Positions 33,574-43,818 are shown, counted from the first letter of the stretch. The stretch is DNA of 64,000 nucleotides from Nocardioides sp. YIM 152315 (GCF_029210375.1 NZ_JARGER010000028.1:62001-126000); one strand, 5' to 3'. Notes: a model not told the origin generated them from the sequence alone. A program made the numbers and translations.

Positions 33574-35165
33574 CTCCGACCCGACCGCACGGGGTCGCCG
33601 CGCCGGGCAGCGACGGCCTGGTCGGCGACCTGCTGTCGCGGGTGGCCAGCGACCGTCACGCGACCCCCGCCGTCGTCGACGGCGACCACATCCTGACCTA
33701 CGACGAGCTGTACGCGCGGGCCCGCTCGTTCGCGGCGGGCCTGCGCCAACGAGGGTTCGGTGCCGGCGACGTCGCCCTGCTCCAGCTGCCAAACTGGTGG
33801 GAGACCGTCGTCGCGGCCTGGGGCACCTGGCTCGCGGGTGGCGTCGTGTTGCCGGTGGTCGCGATCTACCGTCGCCACGAGCTCTCCTTCGTGGTGCGCC
33901 AGGTGCGCCCACGGGTCGCCGTCGCACCCGAGGGGCATCGCGGCCACCGCCACGCGGCGCTGCTGCGCGAGGTGCTCGCCGAGGCGGGCGTCCCGGCCAC
34001 GGTCGTCGTTGTCCGCGGGCCGGGCGGCGAGCCGGACGCGTTCGAGGCGCTGGCGGCGAGCGCGCCCGCCCGCGACGACCCCGCGCCCGAGCCGGGGCCG
34101 GACGACGTCGCCCTCGTGCTCTACACGTCGGGCACGACCGCCGACCCCAAGGGCGTGCTCCACACCCACCGCACGTTGCTCGCCGAGCTGGCGGCGATGC
34201 GTGAGCACTGCGAGCTCGGCCCCGACGACCGGGTCTTCATGCCATCGCCGCTCACCCACGTCACCGGGATCTCGTACGGCGTGCTCCTGCCGGCCGGCCT
34301 CGGCGCCACCTCCGTGCTGATGGACCGGTGGGACCCGGCGGTCGCCGTGGACGTGGTCGAGCGCCACGAGTGCCGCTTCACCGTGAGCGCGACACCCTTC
34401 CTGCGCGGCCTCACGACGGCGTACGCCGAGCGCGGCACCCGCTCGGCGCTCCGCACCTTCGTGTGCGGCGGGGCCGACATCCCGCCCGAGCTCGTCGAGG
34501 AGGCGCAGCGGGTGCTCGGCTGCGCGGTCCTCCGGACCTACGGGTCGAGCGAGCTGCCCACACTGGCGATGGTGCCGCTCGACCGCGGCGCCGCCCTGCC
34601 CGACGTCGAGGGGCACGTCATGTGCGGCGCCGAGATGATCCTGCGGGAGTCGGAGGCCGGCGTGCCCGAGCTCCTGGCCCGGGCGCCCGAGCTCTTCGTG
34701 GGCTACCTCGACCCCGCGCTCAACGCCGCGGCGTTCACGGACGACGGCTGGTTCCGCACGGGCGACACGGCGACGATCCGTGGCGGCGTGCTGCGTGTCG
34801 TCGGGCGGATCAAGGAGATCATCAACCGGGGTGGTGAGAAGTACAGCGCCGCCGAGGTCGAGTTCGCCCTGCTCGACCATCCCGACGTCGAGGAGGTCGC
34901 GATCGTGGGGTTCCCGGACCCCGAGCTGGGCGAGCGAGCGTGCGCGTTCGTGGTGCCGCGCAACGGCGCAGCACCCGACGTCGCGACGCTTCGCGAACAT
35001 CTCGTGGCGCACGGGCTGGCCGTGCAGAAGGCTCCGGAGAGGGTGGTCGTCATCGACGCGTTGCCGCGGACCTCCAGTGGTAAGGTCCAAAAATTCCTGC
35101 TTCGCGGTCGGATCGGTGCGCAGCCTCCGCCGGAACGGCGGTCCGAGTCAGAAGGGGGATTCTGA
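33567..35165 (+). CDS. AMP-dependent acyl-CoA synthetase/ligase
   Basis: A 532-residue ANL-superfamily ligase. The P-loop is LYTSGTTADPKGVLHTH (about residue 190), the aryl/acyl-adenylate motif RTYGSSELP, then GWFRTGDTATIR, hinge GRIKEIINRGGEKYSAAEVE and the catalytic lysine in PRTSSGKVQKFLLR. It activates a carboxylic acid to acyl-CoA with ATP. GTG start 33567 lies inside the E1 gene end, so both are made together. In context it could activate the acid produced by alcohol oxidation in this cluster. Confidence 0.92.
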   Translation: MLTPTRPHGVAAPGSDGLVGDLLSRVASDRHATPAVVDGDHILTYDELYARARSFAAGLRQRGFGAGDVALLQLPNWWETVVAAWGTWLAGGVVLPVVAIYRRHELSFVVRQVRPRVAVAPEGHRGHRHAALLREVLAEAGVPATVVVVRGPGGEPDAFEALAASAPARDDPAPEPGPDDVALVLYTSGTTADPKGVLHTHRTLLAELAAMREHCELGPDDRVFMPSPLTHVTGISYGVLLPAGLGATSVLMDRWDPAVAVDVVERHECRFTVSATPFLRGLTTAYAERGTRSALRTFVCGGADIPPELVEEAQRVLGCAVLRTYGSSELPTLAMVPLDRGAALPDVEGHVMCGAEMILRESEAGVPELLARAPELFVGYLDPALNAAAFTDDGWFRTGDTATIRGGVLRVVGRIKEIINRGGEKYSAAEVEFALLDHPDVEEVAIVGFPDPELGERACAFVVPRNGAAPDVATLREHLVAHGLAVQKAPERVVVIDALPRTSSGKVQKFLLRGRIGAQPPPERRSESEGGF

Positions 35166-35166
35166 G

Positions 35167-35766
35167 ATGGCCACGTCGGGAGAGCGCCGCGGTGGCGGGC
35201 TCGGAGTGTCCGTCGGCCAGAACGTCCGCGCCGAGCGCGAACGCCTCGGCATCTCCGTGCGCGAGCTCGCGCGCCGTCTGGGCGTCTCGGCCTCGTTCCT
35301 CTCGCAGTTCGAGCTGGGCCAGAGCCAGGCCGCGGTGAGCACGCTCTTCGCGATCGCCACCGAGCTGAACCTGTCCCTCGACGACCTGCTGGGCAACGAC
35401 GTCGATCGCGAGGGATCGCGGAACGGGAGGCTCAGCCGCGAGGACGCCGAGGCGTTCCAGGAGTACCTCTCCTTCCAGAGCGGCGTCCGCTGGAAGCGGC
35501 TTGCGAACACGACCCCGGAGCACCACGTGCAGTTCCTGCTCACCGAGTACGACCCCGGCTCGGACTCCGCACCCGAGGGCGCACCGCAGCACCACCCGGG
35601 CGACGACTACGGCTACGTCCTCGAGGGCACGCTCACGATCGACATCGACGGGGAGCGGCGGGAGCTCGAGGCCGGGGAGTCGATCCACATGCGGGGTGAC
35701 GTCCCGCACCGGCTGCGCAACGAGACCGACTCGCTCGTGCGGGCGATCTGGTTCGTCACGAGCTGA
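35167..35766 (+). CDS. XRE-family transcriptional regulator with C-terminal cupin domain
   Basis: A 199-residue regulator: N-terminal helix-turn-helix RERLGISVRELARRLGVSASFLSQFELGQSQ (about 25-60, key GVSASFLSQFE) and a C-terminal cupin (about 125-195) with QHHPGDDYGYVLEGTLTI and MRGDVPHRLRNET. Cupin-type XRE proteins bind a small ligand in the cupin barrel and control a neighbouring catabolic operon. It follows the ligase stop by one base, so it is in the same operon and probably controls the divergent promoters at 31410-31626. Confidence 0.92.
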   Translation: MATSGERRGGGLGVSVGQNVRAERERLGISVRELARRLGVSASFLSQFELGQSQAAVSTLFAIATELNLSLDDLLGNDVDREGSRNGRLSREDAEAFQEYLSFQSGVRWKRLANTTPEHHVQFLLTEYDPGSDSAPEGAPQHHPGDDYGYVLEGTLTIDIDGERRELEAGESIHMRGDVPHRLRNETDSLVRAIWFVTS

Positions 35767-35845
35767 GGGCCCCGCGACCAACCGATCGCCAACGGGCAAG
35801 GTCCACGATCGGGGTGACGCCCGTCACACCGACCCGGGAGGACCC

Positions 35846-36961
35846 ATGCACACACGCGGCGCGATCATCAAGGAAGCACCCGGCACCTACGAGGTCGTCG
35901 ACCTCGAGGTTGACGACCCGAGGCAGGGCGAGCTCCAGGTCCAGATGGTGGCCTCGGGGCTGTGCCACTCCGACGACCACATCGCGACGGGGGACATCCC
36001 GGTCGGGGTCTATCCGTTCGCTGGCGGCCACGAGGGTGCCGGGATCGTGACCGCGGTCGGTCCGCACACGCCCGGGTGGAAGGAGGGCGACCACGTCGTC
36101 TTCTCGTTCCTGCCGTCGTGCGGCCGGTGCACGTGGTGCTCGCGCGGCATGCAGAACCTCTGCGACCTCGGCGCGACCCTGCTCGTGGGCTCCCGCTGGG
36201 AGGACCCGGAGGACTTCCGGCTCTCGTACGAGGGCAGGCCGGTCGGCCAGATGTGCGGCATCTCGACCTTCTGCGAGGTCACCACCGTCGCCGTGGACTC
36301 CGCGGTGAAGGTCCCCGACGACGTCCCGCTCGACAAGGCGTGCCTGATCGGGTGCGGTGTCGGCACCGGCTGGGGCTCCGCGGTGAACTCGGCCGAGGTG
36401 CGGCCCGGCGACGTGGTCGTCGTGATGGGCATCGGCGGCATCGGCATCAACGCGGTCCAGGGTGCCGCGCACGCCGGGGCGTCGATGGTGATCGCGGTCG
36501 ACCCGGTCGAGCTCAAGCGGGAGCGGTCCCTGGAGTTCGGCGCGACGCACGCGGTGGCGACGATGGAGGAGGCGACCGAGCTGGCCCACTCGGTGACCAA
36601 CGGCCAGGGCGCGGACTCGGCGATCGTAACCGTCGGCGTCACCACCGGTGAGCACCTCGCCCAGGCGATGGCGGCGATCCGCAAGGCCGGCACGGTCGTG
36701 GTGACCGGGCTGGGCAACATCGCCGAGATCGGCGCACCCATCTCCCTCGCGGACGTCACGCTCTTCCAGAAGCGCATCCAGGGCTCGCTCTTCGGCGCCT
36801 CCAACCCGAAGACGGACATCCTCAAGCTGCTGCGGCTCTACGGCGAGGGCAGCCTCAAGCTCGACGAGCTGGTGACGCGCACCTACAAGCTCGACGAGGT
36901 GGCCCTCGGCTACGAGGACATGCATGCCGGCCGCAACCTGCGCGGGGTGATCCAGTACTGA
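35846..36961 (+). CDS. NDMA-dependent (mycofactocin-type) zinc alcohol dehydrogenase
   Basis: A 371-residue zinc-containing MDR enzyme. Catalytic zinc ligands are Cys40 (GLCHSDDH) and His62 (GGHEG); the structural zinc lobe is CGRCTWCSRGMQNLC (about 92-106); the Rossmann motif is GIGGIGINAVQGA. The long insertion WEDPEDFRLSYEGRPVGQMCGISTF and the overall pattern fit the NDMA-dependent alcohol dehydrogenases, which keep NADH tightly bound and pass electrons to mycofactocin. It has a good GGGAGGA ribosome-binding site and is 79 bases after the regulator. With the two SDRs it makes three mycofactocin-linked dehydrogenases in this cluster. Confidence 0.93.
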   Translation: MHTRGAIIKEAPGTYEVVDLEVDDPRQGELQVQMVASGLCHSDDHIATGDIPVGVYPFAGGHEGAGIVTAVGPHTPGWKEGDHVVFSFLPSCGRCTWCSRGMQNLCDLGATLLVGSRWEDPEDFRLSYEGRPVGQMCGISTFCEVTTVAVDSAVKVPDDVPLDKACLIGCGVGTGWGSAVNSAEVRPGDVVVVMGIGGIGINAVQGAAHAGASMVIAVDPVELKRERSLEFGATHAVATMEEATELAHSVTNGQGADSAIVTVGVTTGEHLAQAMAAIRKAGTVVVTGLGNIAEIGAPISLADVTLFQKRIQGSLFGASNPKTDILKLLRLYGEGSLKLDELVTRTYKLDEVALGYEDMHAGRNLRGVIQY

Positions 36962-37003
36962 CGGGGGCGAGAGCTTCGTCGTCCAGGCCGGGTCGTCGAT
37001 GGG

Positions 37004-37076
37004 CGCCTCCGGCAGGATTCGAACCTGCGGCACCTGGTACCGGAAACCAGTGCTCTATCCCCTGAGCTACGGAGGC
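37004..37076 (-). tRNA. tRNA-Arg (anticodon CCG)
   Basis: The minus-strand cloverleaf is complete: acceptor GCCTCCG pairing with CGGAGGC, D-arm AGCTCAGGGGATAGAGC, anticodon stem CTGGT/ACCAG around loop TTCCGGT (anticodon CCG, reads CGG), and T-arm CGCAGGTTCGAATCCTGC-type (GCAGG TTCGAAT CCTGC). The discriminator base is G and CCA is not encoded. It is divergent from argS, which encodes the enzyme that charges it. Confidence 0.96.
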
Positions 37077-37215
37077 ATCGCCCCGCCGCGACGGGACTGC
37101 GCAGAACCCTACAGCCGACCCGCGGGGAGGGTGCAATCGGTCGGGTGATCGGCCCGGCCGTCCCACCCCGGAAACCGATGCGGGAGCGGGCCGGGCGCGC
37201 CGATACCCTTGCCCG

Positions 37216-38892
37216 GTGACTCCCGAGCAGCTCTCCACCGCGATCGTCGACGTCCTGACGACCCTGTCCGCCGAGGGTGCGATCACCCTGCCGGACGGGG
37301 TCCCGACGAACGTGACGGTGGAGCGCCCGCGACAGAAGGGTCACGGAGACTACGCGACCAACGTGGCCCTCCAGCTCGCCAAGTCGGCCGGGAGCAACCC
37401 GCGCGACTTCGCGGCCCTGGTCCAGCGGCGCCTGGAGCAGGTGGAGGGCGTCGCCGCGGTCGAGATCGCCGGACCGGGCTTCCTCAACATCTCGGTCTCC
37501 GCCGGCGCCCAGGGCGTCGTCGCGGCCCGGATCGTCGAGGCCGGCGCGGCGTACGGCGCCAACGACTCGTTCGCGGGCGAGAAGGTCAACCTGGAGTTCG
37601 TCTCGGCCAACCCGACGGGCCCGATCCACATCGGCGGCGTCCGGTGGGCCGCGGTCGGCGACGCGCTCGGCCGGGTCTTCGAGATGTCCGGTGCGAAGGT
37701 CACCCGCGAGTACTACTTCAACGACCACGGCGCCCAGATCGACCGGTTCAGCAGCTCCCTGCTGGCCAGCGCCAAGGGCGAGCCCGCGCCCGAGGACGGC
37801 TACGGCGGCACCTACATCCACGACATCGCGGCCGCCGTGGTGGCCAAGGAGCCTCAGGTCCTGACCCTCACCGACGAGGAGGCCCAGGAGGTCTTCCGCG
37901 CCGAGGGCGTCGAGATGATGTTCGAGGAGATCAAGAAGAGCCTCCACGACTTCGGCGTGGACTTCGACGTCTACTTCCACGAGAACAACCTCCACCGCAG
38001 CGGAGCGGTCGACCGCGCCATCGCCCGGCTCACCGAGCTCGGCAACACCTACGAGCAGGACGGGGCGCTCTGGCTGCGCACCGAGAAGTACGGCGACGAC
38101 AAGGACCGGGTCGTCGTGCGGTCCAACGGGCAGCCGGCGTACCTCTCCGGCGACCTCGCCTACTACCTCGACAAGCGCGAACGCGGCTTCGACCGCTGCC
38201 TGATCATGCTGGGCGCCGACCACCACGGCTACGTCGGCCGGATGATGGCGATGTGCGCCGCGTTCGGCGACGAGCCCGGCAGGAACCTCGAGATCCTGAT
38301 CGGCCAGCTGGTCAACCTGCTCCGCGACGGCGCCCCGCTGCGGATGTCCAAGCGCGCCGGCACGGTCGTCACGATCGACGACCTCGTCGAGGCGATCGGC
38401 GTCGACGCCGCCCGCTACGCGCTCTCGCGCTACTCCACCGACGTCAACATCGACCTCGACCTGGAGCTGTGGGCCAGGGCGACCAACGACAACCCGGTCT
38501 ACTACGTGCAGTACGCGCACGCGCGCACCTGCCGGATGGTGGAGAACGCCGCCGACCTGGGCATGTCGCTGGCCGACGCCGTGGCGTCCTTCGACCCCGC
38601 GCTCCTCTCCCACGAGCGCGAGGGCGACCTGCTGCGAGCTCTCGCGGAGCTCCCGCGCGTCGTGTCCGCGGCCGCCGAGCTGCGCGCACCGCACCGGGTC
38701 GCGCGGTACCTCGAGGACCTCGCCGCGGTGTTCAACAAGTGGTACGACACCCGTGAGTGCCGCATGCTCCCGCAGGGTGACGAGCCGGTCGCGCCGATCA
38801 ACCGGGCGCGGCTCGTGCTGACCGTCGCCGCCCAGACGGTGCTCGCCAACGGACTCGGCCTGCTCGGCGTGTCGGCCCCGGAGCGGATGTAG
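37216..38892 (+). CDS. argS: arginyl-tRNA synthetase
   Basis: A 558-residue class I synthetase. The N-terminal additional domain has [16 protein letters not shown]; the HIGH motif is [11 protein letters not shown]; the KMSKS-like motif is [11 protein letters not shown]; the C-terminal anticodon-binding domain has [12 protein letters not shown]. The GTG at 37216 is 6 bases after TACCCT (37204-37209), so translation may begin at the 5' end of a leaderless message. argS is followed 4 bases later by lysA, the same order as M. tuberculosis Rv1292-Rv1293. Confidence 0.97.
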   Translation: MTPEQLSTAIVDVLTTLSAEGAITLPDGVPTNVTVERPRQKGHGDYATNVALQLAKSAGSNPRDFAALVQRRLEQVEGVAAVEIAGPGFLNISVSAGAQGVVAARIVEAGAAYGANDSFAGEKVNLEFVSANPTGPIHIGGVRWAAVGDALGRVFEMSGAKVTREYYFNDHGAQIDRFSSSLLASAKGEPAPEDGYGGTYIHDIAAAVVAKEPQVLTLTDEEAQEVFRAEGVEMMFEEIKKSLHDFGVDFDVYFHENNLHRSGAVDRAIARLTELGNTYEQDGALWLRTEKYGDDKDRVVVRSNGQPAYLSGDLAYYLDKRERGFDRCLIMLGADHHGYVGRMMAMCAAFGDEPGRNLEILIGQLVNLLRDGAPLRMSKRAGTVVTIDDLVEAIGVDAARYALSRYSTDVNIDLDLELWARATNDNPVYYVQYAHARTCRMVENAADLGMSLADAVASFDPALLSHEREGDLLRALAELPRVVSAAAELRAPHRVARYLEDLAAVFNKWYDTRECRMLPQGDEPVAPINRARLVLTVAAQTVLANGLGLLGVSAPERM

Positions 38893-38896
38893 CCGC

Positions 38897-40294
38897 ATGT
38901 CCCACGAAGCAGGCTGGGCGCACGCGCCGGGCGCCCTGAGGGGGCCCGCCTGGCTGCGCGAGCCGACCGATCCCGACGCCCTCGTCGCGCACCTGTGGTC
39001 GCAGACCGCCCACAAGGTCGACGGCGAGCTGCGCGTCGGCGGGCTGGCGGTCCCCGACCTCGTCGCCAACGTCAACACCCCGGCGTACGTGCTCGACGAG
39101 CAGGACTTCCGGTCCCGCGCCCGTGCCTTCCGCGACGCGTTCGCGGCGTACGACGTCTTCTATGCCGGCAAGGCCTTCCTGTGCACCGCGGTCGCGCGGT
39201 GGGTGCAGGAGGAGGGGCTCTGCCTCGACGTGTGCTCCGATGGTGAGCTGACCGTGGCGCTGCGGGCCGGCTTCGACCCGGCGCGGATCGGGTATCACGG
39301 CAACAACAAGTCGCTGACCGAGCTGCGCCGCGCGGTGGCCGCGGGCGTCGGCCGGATCATCGTCGACTCGTTCGACGAGATCGAGCGGCTCGAGACGATC
39401 ACGGCCGAGCCCGGCATGTCCGCCCGGGTGATGGTGCGCGTCACCGCCGGGGTTGAGGCACACACCCACGAGTACATCGCGACCGCCCACGAGGACCAGA
39501 AGTTCGGGTTCTCGATCACCAGCGGCGACGCCTTCGAGGCCGTACGCCGGCTGCAGGACGCGCCGGGCATCGAGCTGCTCGGGCTCCACTCCCACATTGG
39601 CAGCCAGATCTTCGACTCCTCCGGGTTCGAGGTCGCGGCCCGCCGGGTGCTCGCCCTGCAGGCCCGGGTGAGCGACGAGCTCGGCGTCACGCTGCCGGAG
39701 ATGGACCTGGGCGGCGGGTTCGGCATCGCCTACACGACCCAGGACGACCCGTCCGACCCGGCCCAGCTCGCGACCGAGATGAGCAAGATCGTCGAGCACG
39801 AGTGCCGCGCGCTCGGGATCCCGGAGCCCCGGCTCTCGATCGAGCCCGGCCGCGCGATCGTGGGTCCGGCGATGTGCACCGTCTACACCGTCGGCACGGT
39901 CAAGCGGGTGCAGCTCGACGGCGGCGCCGTGCGCACCTACGTCAGCGTCGACGGCGGCATGAGCGACAACATCCGCACCGCGCTCTACGACGCCGACTAC
40001 TCCTGCACGATCGCCTCCCGCCCCTCCGACGCCCCGCCGGTGCTGGCCCGCGTCGTCGGCAAGCACTGCGAGGCCGGCGACATCGTGGTCAAGGACGAGT
40101 TCCTCCCCGGCGACGTGCGTCCGGGCGACCTGCTGGCCGTGCCGGCCACCGGCGCCTACTGCCGGTCCATGGCCTCCAACTACAACCACGTCCTGCGCCC
40201 GCCGGTGGTCGCGGTGCGGGACGGGGTCGCGCGCGTCGTCGTGCGCCGCGAGACTGAGGACGACCTGCTGGCGACGGACATGGGTGATACGTGA
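38897..40294 (+). CDS. lysA: diaminopimelate decarboxylase
   Basis: A 465-residue PLP enzyme of the alanine-racemase-like fold. The lysine that binds PLP is in VFYAGKAFLC (about residue 91), HSHIGSQIF lines the phosphate site, and the C-terminal SVDGGMSDNIRTALYDADYS with GKHCEAGDIVVKDEFLPG are DAP-decarboxylase marks. It turns meso-diaminopimelate into lysine. Its stop overlaps the hom start, so lysine and threonine/methionine pathways are linked in one operon. Confidence 0.96.
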   Translation: MSHEAGWAHAPGALRGPAWLREPTDPDALVAHLWSQTAHKVDGELRVGGLAVPDLVANVNTPAYVLDEQDFRSRARAFRDAFAAYDVFYAGKAFLCTAVARWVQEEGLCLDVCSDGELTVALRAGFDPARIGYHGNNKSLTELRRAVAAGVGRIIVDSFDEIERLETITAEPGMSARVMVRVTAGVEAHTHEYIATAHEDQKFGFSITSGDAFEAVRRLQDAPGIELLGLHSHIGSQIFDSSGFEVAARRVLALQARVSDELGVTLPEMDLGGGFGIAYTTQDDPSDPAQLATEMSKIVEHECRALGIPEPRLSIEPGRAIVGPAMCTVYTVGTVKRVQLDGGAVRTYVSVDGGMSDNIRTALYDADYSCTIASRPSDAPPVLARVVGKHCEAGDIVVKDEFLPGDVRPGDLLAVPATGAYCRSMASNYNHVLRPPVVAVRDGVARVVVRRETEDDLLATDMGDT

Positions 40295-41619
40295 TGGAGA
40301 GCGACAAGCCTGCTCTGCCCGATCGACTGCGGGTGGCGGTGCTCGGCTGCGGCTCGGTGGGCTCGCAGGTGGTGCGGCTGCTCGACGAGCAGGCACGTGA
40401 CCTGGCGGCCCGCGTCGGGGCGCCGGTCGAGCTGGCCGGCGTCGCCGTACGCCGCCTCGACGCCCCGCGCGACGTCGAGGTCCCCGACGGGCTCCTCACG
40501 ACGGACGCCACCGGGCTGGTCACGCGTGACGACGTCGACCTCGTGGTCGAGGTGATCGGCGGCATCGAGCCCGCGCGGTCGCTGATCCTCGCCGCGCTCG
40601 AGAGCGGCAAGTCGGTCGTCACCGCCAACAAGGCGCTGCTCGCCGAGGACGGCCCGACGCTCTTCGAGGCCGCCGAGAAGGTCGGCCGGGACCTCTACTA
40701 CGAGGCCGCGGTCGCCGGCGCCATCCCGATCCTGCGCCCGCTGCGCGAGTCGCTCGCCGGCGACAAGGTCACCCGGGTGCTGGGCATCGTCAACGGCACC
40801 ACCAACTTCATCCTCGACCGGATGGACACCTCCGGCGCCGGCTTCGCCGAGGCGCTCGAGGAGGCCCAGGAGCTCGGGTACGCCGAGGCCGACCCGACCG
40901 CGGACGTCGAGGGATTCGACGCCGCCGCCAAGGCCGCGATCCTCGCCTCGCTCGCCTTCCACTCGCGGGTGACCGCCAACGACGTCTACCGCGAGGGCAT
41001 CTCGGAGGTCACGGCAGCCGACGTCGCCTCCGCCCGCGACATGAGCAGCGTCGTGAAGCTGCTCGCCATCTGCGAGCTGCGACCCACCGACGACGGCCAG
41101 AGTGCGGTCGCCGTGCGGGTCCACCCGGCGATGATCCCCCGGTCGCACCCGCTCGCCTCGGTCCGGGAGGCCTACAACGCGGTGTTCGTCGAGTCCGAGG
41201 CCGCCGGCCAGCTGATGTTCTACGGACCGGGCGCCGGCGGAGCCCCCACCGCCTCGGCCGTGCTCGGCGACCTCGTCACGGTCGCCCGCAACCGGCTCGC
41301 GGAGACCCGGGGCGCCGGCGAGTCGGCGTACGCCGACCGGGCCGTGCTGCCGATGGGGGAGACGGTCACCCGCTACCACGTCGCGATCGACGTCGACGAC
41401 CGGGCCGGCGTGCTGGCCGCCGTCGCCATGGCCTTCTCCGAGCACGGCGTGTCGATCCAGACCGTGCGGCAGGAGGGCCGCGGGGAGGACGCGCAGCTCG
41501 TCGTCGTCTCGCACGAGTCGTCCGACGCCCAGCTCGCGGCGACGGTCGCGACGCTGAGCGGCATGGACGCGGTCCGCGAGGTCACCTCGGTGATGCGGGT
41601 GGAGGGAATCGCGGAATGA
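40294..41619 (+). CDS. hom: homoserine dehydrogenase
   Basis: A 441-residue enzyme: NAD(P)-binding [16 protein letters not shown], catalytic region [14 protein letters not shown] and [34 protein letters not shown], and a C-terminal ACT domain ([20 protein letters not shown]) that usually binds threonine for feedback inhibition. It reduces aspartate semialdehyde to homoserine. Start could be GTG 40291 or ATG 40294; the ATG overlapping the lysA stop (TGATG) is chosen. Overlaps thrC by 4 bases. Confidence 0.96.
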   Translation: MESDKPALPDRLRVAVLGCGSVGSQVVRLLDEQARDLAARVGAPVELAGVAVRRLDAPRDVEVPDGLLTTDATGLVTRDDVDLVVEVIGGIEPARSLILAALESGKSVVTANKALLAEDGPTLFEAAEKVGRDLYYEAAVAGAIPILRPLRESLAGDKVTRVLGIVNGTTNFILDRMDTSGAGFAEALEEAQELGYAEADPTADVEGFDAAAKAAILASLAFHSRVTANDVYREGISEVTAADVASARDMSSVVKLLAICELRPTDDGQSAVAVRVHPAMIPRSHPLASVREAYNAVFVESEAAGQLMFYGPGAGGAPTASAVLGDLVTVARNRLAETRGAGESAYADRAVLPMGETVTRYHVAIDVDDRAGVLAAVAMAFSEHGVSIQTVRQEGRGEDAQLVVVSHESSDAQLAATVATLSGMDAVREVTSVMRVEGIAE

Positions 41620-42704
41620 CCATCGAGAAGACGCGCCAGTGGCGCGGCGTCATCGAGGAGTACCGCCCGCTGCTGCAGATCCCCGAGGGCACCGCCGCGG
41701 TGACCCTCCGCGAGGGTGGCACGCCCCTGGTCCACTCGGGATGGCTGTCGGAGCTGACCGGCGCCGAGGTCTGGCTCAAGGTCGAGGGCGACAACCCGAC
41801 CGGGTCGTTCAAGGACCGGGGCATGACCGCGGCCATCTCCGTCGCGAAGCACGACGGCGCGCAGGCGGTCGTCTGCGCGTCCACCGGCAACACCTCGGCC
41901 TCGATGGCGGCGTACGCCGCCAGGGCCGGCCTCAAGCCGCTGGTGCTCGTGCCCGAGGGCAAGATCGCGGCGGGCAAGATGGCGCAGGCGATCCTGCACG
42001 GCGCGCAGGTGATCATGGTGCGCGGCAACTTCGACGACTGCCTCGCGATGGCGAAGGGCCTCTCCTGGGACTACCCCGTGGCGCTGGTCAACTCGGTCAA
42101 CCCGGTGCGCCTCGAGGGGCAGAAGACGGCGGCGTTCGAGATCGTCGACTTCCTCGGCGATGCCCCCGACTACCACCTCCTGCCGGTCGGCAACGCGGGC
42201 AACGTCTCGGCGTACTGGCTCGGCTACACGCAGTACGCCGACGCCGGCCTGGCCACGCGGACCCCGGTGATGCGCGGCTTCCAGGCCGAGGGTGCGGCGC
42301 CGCTGGTGACCGGCGAGCCGTTCCCGGACCCCGAGACCCGCGCGACCGCGATCCGGATCGGCAACCCCGCGTCGTGGAAGCTCGCCGAGGCGGCCCGCGA
42401 CGAGTCCGGCGGTGCCTTCGCCGCCGTCAGCGACGACCACATCCTGGCGGCCCAGCGCGAGCTCGCCTCCCGCGACGGTGTCTTCGTCGAGCCGGCCTCG
42501 GCGGCCGGTGTCGCCGGGCTGCTCCAGGAGCTCGCGGGCGGCACGTCGTACCGCGGCAGCACCGTCGCCATCACGGTCACGGGCCACGGGCTCAAGGACA
42601 TCGCGACCGCTCTCGAGGGGTTCACGGAGAGCGGCCACAGCATCGTCGACACGGTCGTCGACGCCGACGTGACGGCGGCGGCCGCGGCCGCCGGTCTGAC
42701 CTGA
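41616..42704 (+). CDS. thrC: threonine synthase
   Basis: A 362-residue fold-type II PLP enzyme. The PLP lysine is in [11 protein letters not shown]; the phosphate-binding loop is [27 protein letters not shown] contacts the substrate. It converts O-phosphohomoserine to threonine. Length and motifs match the short actinobacterial class. ATG start overlaps the hom stop (ATGA). Confidence 0.97.
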   Translation: MTIEKTRQWRGVIEEYRPLLQIPEGTAAVTLREGGTPLVHSGWLSELTGAEVWLKVEGDNPTGSFKDRGMTAAISVAKHDGAQAVVCASTGNTSASMAAYAARAGLKPLVLVPEGKIAAGKMAQAILHGAQVIMVRGNFDDCLAMAKGLSWDYPVALVNSVNPVRLEGQKTAAFEIVDFLGDAPDYHLLPVGNAGNVSAYWLGYTQYADAGLATRTPVMRGFQAEGAAPLVTGEPFPDPETRATAIRIGNPASWKLAEAARDESGGAFAAVSDDHILAAQRELASRDGVFVEPASAAGVAGLLQELAGGTSYRGSTVAITVTGHGLKDIATALEGFTESGHSIVDTVVDADVTAAAAAAGLT

Positions 42705-42709
42705 CGCCG

Positions 42710-43612
42710 GTGGCGACCTTCGTCGACGGCCCGGTGCGGGTCACCGTCCCCGCGACCTCCGCCAACCTCGGCCCCGGCTTCGACTCGCTCGGCCTGGCGC
42801 TCTCCTTGCGCGACGAGCTCACCGCGCAGGTGACCGGCGGGGGACTGGACGTCGAGGTGACGGGCGCGGGCGCCGCCGACGTGCCACGCGACGAGTCGCA
42901 CCTGGTCGTCCGGTCGATGCGCGCGGCGTTCGACCTGATGGGCGCGCAGCCGCCGGGCCTGCGGCTGACGTGCACCAACGTCGTGCCCCACGCACGCGGT
43001 CTCGGGTCGTCGTCCGCCGCGATCGTCGCCGGCGTGACGCTCGCTCGCGGCCTCGTGGCGGGCGGGTCGCTGCTGGCCGACGATCACGCGCTCTTCCGGC
43101 TGGCCGCGCGTCTCGAGGGCCACCCCGACAACGTCGCGCCGGCCCTCCTCGGCGGGTTCACCATCTCGGGCCGCGACGAGGACGGCGAGTTCTTCACGGT
43201 GTCATCACCCGTCGACCCGCGGGTGCAGGCCGTCGTGTTCGTGCCGCCGACCCCGGTCTCGACCGAGGTCGCCCGAGGGCTGCTGCCCGCGGAGGTACCG
43301 CACGCCGACGCGGCCGCCGCCGCCGGCCGCACCGCGCTGCTCGTCGCGGCGCTGGCCGGCCAGCCCGAACAGCTGCTGCGGGCGACGCGCGACTACCTGC
43401 ACCAGCAGTACCGCCGCCCCGCCATGCCGGAATCCGTCGACCTCGTCGACCGGCTGCGCGGCGACGGCGTACCGGCGCTGGTCTCGGGGGCCGGGCCCAC
43501 CGTGCTCGCGTTCACCGATGCCGCCGGCGCCGAAGGGATGCGGGGGCGGTGTCCGCAGGGCTGGGCGTGCCACGCCCTCGGCATCGAGACGGTCGGGGCC
43601 CGCATCGCCTGA
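42710..43612 (+). CDS. thrB: homoserine kinase
   Basis: A 300-residue GHMP kinase with the substrate motif VPATSANLGPGFDSLGLAL at the start, the ATP loop PHARGLGSSSAAIVAG (about 85-100) and the C-terminal ALVSGAGPTVLAF. It phosphorylates homoserine for ThrC. The GTG at 42710 is five bases after the thrC stop. It closes the hom-thrC-thrB set; a 225-base leader region for rho follows. Confidence 0.96.
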   Translation: MATFVDGPVRVTVPATSANLGPGFDSLGLALSLRDELTAQVTGGGLDVEVTGAGAADVPRDESHLVVRSMRAAFDLMGAQPPGLRLTCTNVVPHARGLGSSSAAIVAGVTLARGLVAGGSLLADDHALFRLAARLEGHPDNVAPALLGGFTISGRDEDGEFFTVSSPVDPRVQAVVFVPPTPVSTEVARGLLPAEVPHADAAAAAGRTALLVAALAGQPEQLLRATRDYLHQQYRRPAMPESVDLVDRLRGDGVPALVSGAGPTVLAFTDAAGAEGMRGRCPQGWACHALGIETVGARIA

Positions 43613-43779
43613 GCCGGTGGTATCTTGAAGCCGCGCCGGTCACTCGGCGTGGCACCGCCGGTCCAGTCACCGGCATCGTGCACCCTCTTCCTCGATCGGC
43701 GGCGCTGTCCCGTGTTCATGGGGGCCGCCGTCCTGTCCCTGGCCGCCTCGTGACGAGAGCGACGACGGGCGAGGAGCCA

Positions 43780-43818
43780 ATGACCAGAAGCCGCCGGCCC
43801 GACGCCGGCCGGCGCTGA
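43780..43818 (+). CDS. possible rho leader peptide (12 residues)
   Basis: A 12-codon frame, MTRSRRPDAGRR then TGA, 19 bases before the rho start, with GAGGAG four bases before its ATG. Five of twelve residues are arginine. It lies in the 225-base gap 43613-43837, which also has a TATCTT -10-like box at 43621-43626 and a GC-rich inverted repeat (GCCGG...CCGGC) inside the frame. A long leader with a short frame is consistent with attenuation of rho, as E. coli rho has a leader peptide. Not proven to be translated. Confidence 0.4.
   Translation: MTRSRRPDAGRR

Noticed and set aside
37004..37076. tRNA-Arg 3' end as a phage or island attachment site
   Set aside because: No integrase gene or direct repeat of the tRNA end is seen within the window, and both sides look like core genome.
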